Shown here: piece after piece, positions 63,424 to 64,000 of the stretch | Layout: each line of letters begins with the position of its first letter | Position numbering within the stretch: the first letter of the stretch is position 1 | DNA from: Paenibacillus sp. FSL H8-0537 | GTDB lineage: Bacteria; Bacillota; Bacilli; Paenibacillales; Paenibacillaceae | NCBI RefSeq assembly: GCF_038051995.1 | Contig: NZ_CP150290.1 | Location: 359,501 to 423,500 of the forward strand | Direction: 5' to 3' | DNA length: 64,000 bases | Program-made: the position numbers and the translations under genes | The notes under the pieces: model-generated | Databases searched by the model: none | Told to the model about the DNA's origin: nothing | What the model saw: the letters and a program-made list of their open reading frames with translations, nothing else

Positions 63424-64000
63424 ATGGGGAATAATTCGAAATTGTTGAAGCTGCTCGGACTCATAGGCGGAGTTGTCGCTCTCAATATTGTTATTTTGTC
63501 ACCGGGGCTTGTCGGGGTGGTCATAGGGGGTGAAAGTGTTCTTGCAACCGCTTCAGGCGTAACCTTATTGGTCAGCAGCTTTCTGGTTCTGACTTATGGA
63601 AGCTATACGCTGCTGCTCAAGCCCGCTTCGGTGCCGCAGATTCGTTCGATTGCCACACGCGAGGATTTCATGGCGGCGCTTTCCTATTACAAAAACGTTA
63701 AAGTGCTACACAAGGATATTGCATTGGCCCTCGACCAACTGGAGCGAATAGCGAAGAAGAGAGCGATCTTATCCGATATTCTCGGCCAAAGATTTGAGCA
63801 GACGGAAATCAGCTACAAGAAGTTCGACTCCGTCATTGTTGAGGTCGAGAAGCTTTTTTACTTGAATATTAAAGGAATGCTGAATAAGCTTGGCGTGTTC
63901 GATGCTGCTGAGTTTGCCTCCTTGGAACGGCAGCGGAGCGCGAGGAAGTTCTCGAATAAGCTGATGCAGGAAAAAATAGAGCTTTACCAGCAATACCTGG
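63424..64000 (+). CDS. unrecognised membrane protein, N-terminal part
   Basis: The frame starts at ATG 63424 with GGAGGA seven bases upstream and is open to the end of the window (192 codons seen). Two membrane helices (about residues 7-30 and 38-62) are followed by a long cytosolic helical, coiled-coil-like region (YKNVKVLHKDIALALDQLER, RFEQTEISYKKFDSVIVEVE). I do not recognise the family. Confidence 0.75.
   Translation, partial: MGNNSKLLKLLGLIGGVVALNIVILSPGLVGVVIGGESVLATASGVTLLVSSFLVLTYGSYTLLLKPASVPQIRSIATREDFMAALSYYKNVKVLHKDIALALDQLERIAKKRAILSDILGQRFEQTEISYKKFDSVIVEVEKLFYLNIKGMLNKLGVFDAAEFASLERQRSARKFSNKLMQEKIELYQQYL

Overview
The window looks like chromosome from a Paenibacillus-type Firmicute. 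It has strong Shine-Dalgarno sites, a LplB/YtcP-type sugar importer without its own ATPase, a membrane-anchored AraC regulator, three large surface proteins ending in SLH domains, and sensor kinase/BTAD response regulator pairs. The species is inferred from gene content only.

Region 1 (1-18.4 kb) is a glycan-degradation locus. It holds the end of an alpha-L-fucosidase, a TIM-barrel sugar isomerase/epimerase, a Gfo/Idh/MocA dehydrogenase, a second GH29 fucosidase, two ABC permeases plus a solute-binding lipoprotein, and an AraC-type membrane regulator. Next come a LacI-type repressor and, divergent from it, an operon of GH3 glycosidase, GH38 alpha-mannosidase and a second TIM-barrel isomerase. 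AACGTT-centred palindromes fill the divergent promoter region. The locus probably imports and trims fucose- and mannose-containing glycans.

Region 2 (18.6-38.1 kb) has a very large hybrid histidine kinase with two transmitter modules and a partner BTAD response regulator, then three giant SLH surface proteins. Their ectodomains differ: LRR plus InlB-type repeats, a YCF48-like propeller plus Ig-like repeats, and GLUG repeats. All three share a conserved 5' leader. Leaders 1 and 2 still carry an in-frame, internally deleted fossil of a gene like the third one. Upstream of the third gene lie a piece of a group II intron and a truncated copy of the response regulator gene. The array therefore appears to have arisen by duplication, deletion and replacement of the gene body.

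Region 3 (38.3-41.2 kb) is a second, domain-permuted GH3 glycosidase.

Region 4 (41.3-58.9 kb) is a phage-defence island. Gene order and domain content match the single-strand phosphorothioation cassette sspFGH-sspBCD: three restriction-side genes ending in an FtsK/HerA-like motor, then a DUF4007 protein, a large P-loop ATPase and a PAPS-reductase-like protein. No sspA or sspE is present. Behind it are a small unknown protein, two paralogous XRE regulators and a PLD-nuclease/helicase fusion. A near-palindromic operator (core AAC-YTATAG-GTT) occurs in front of sspF, overlapping a sigma-A promoter, and in front of each XRE gene. This suggests one regulatory circuit for the whole island.

Region 5 (59-64 kb) has a 7TM histidine kinase with a second BTAD response regulator, a convergent SAM-dependent methyltransferase, a structured intergenic region, and the start of an unrecognised membrane protein that runs off the window.
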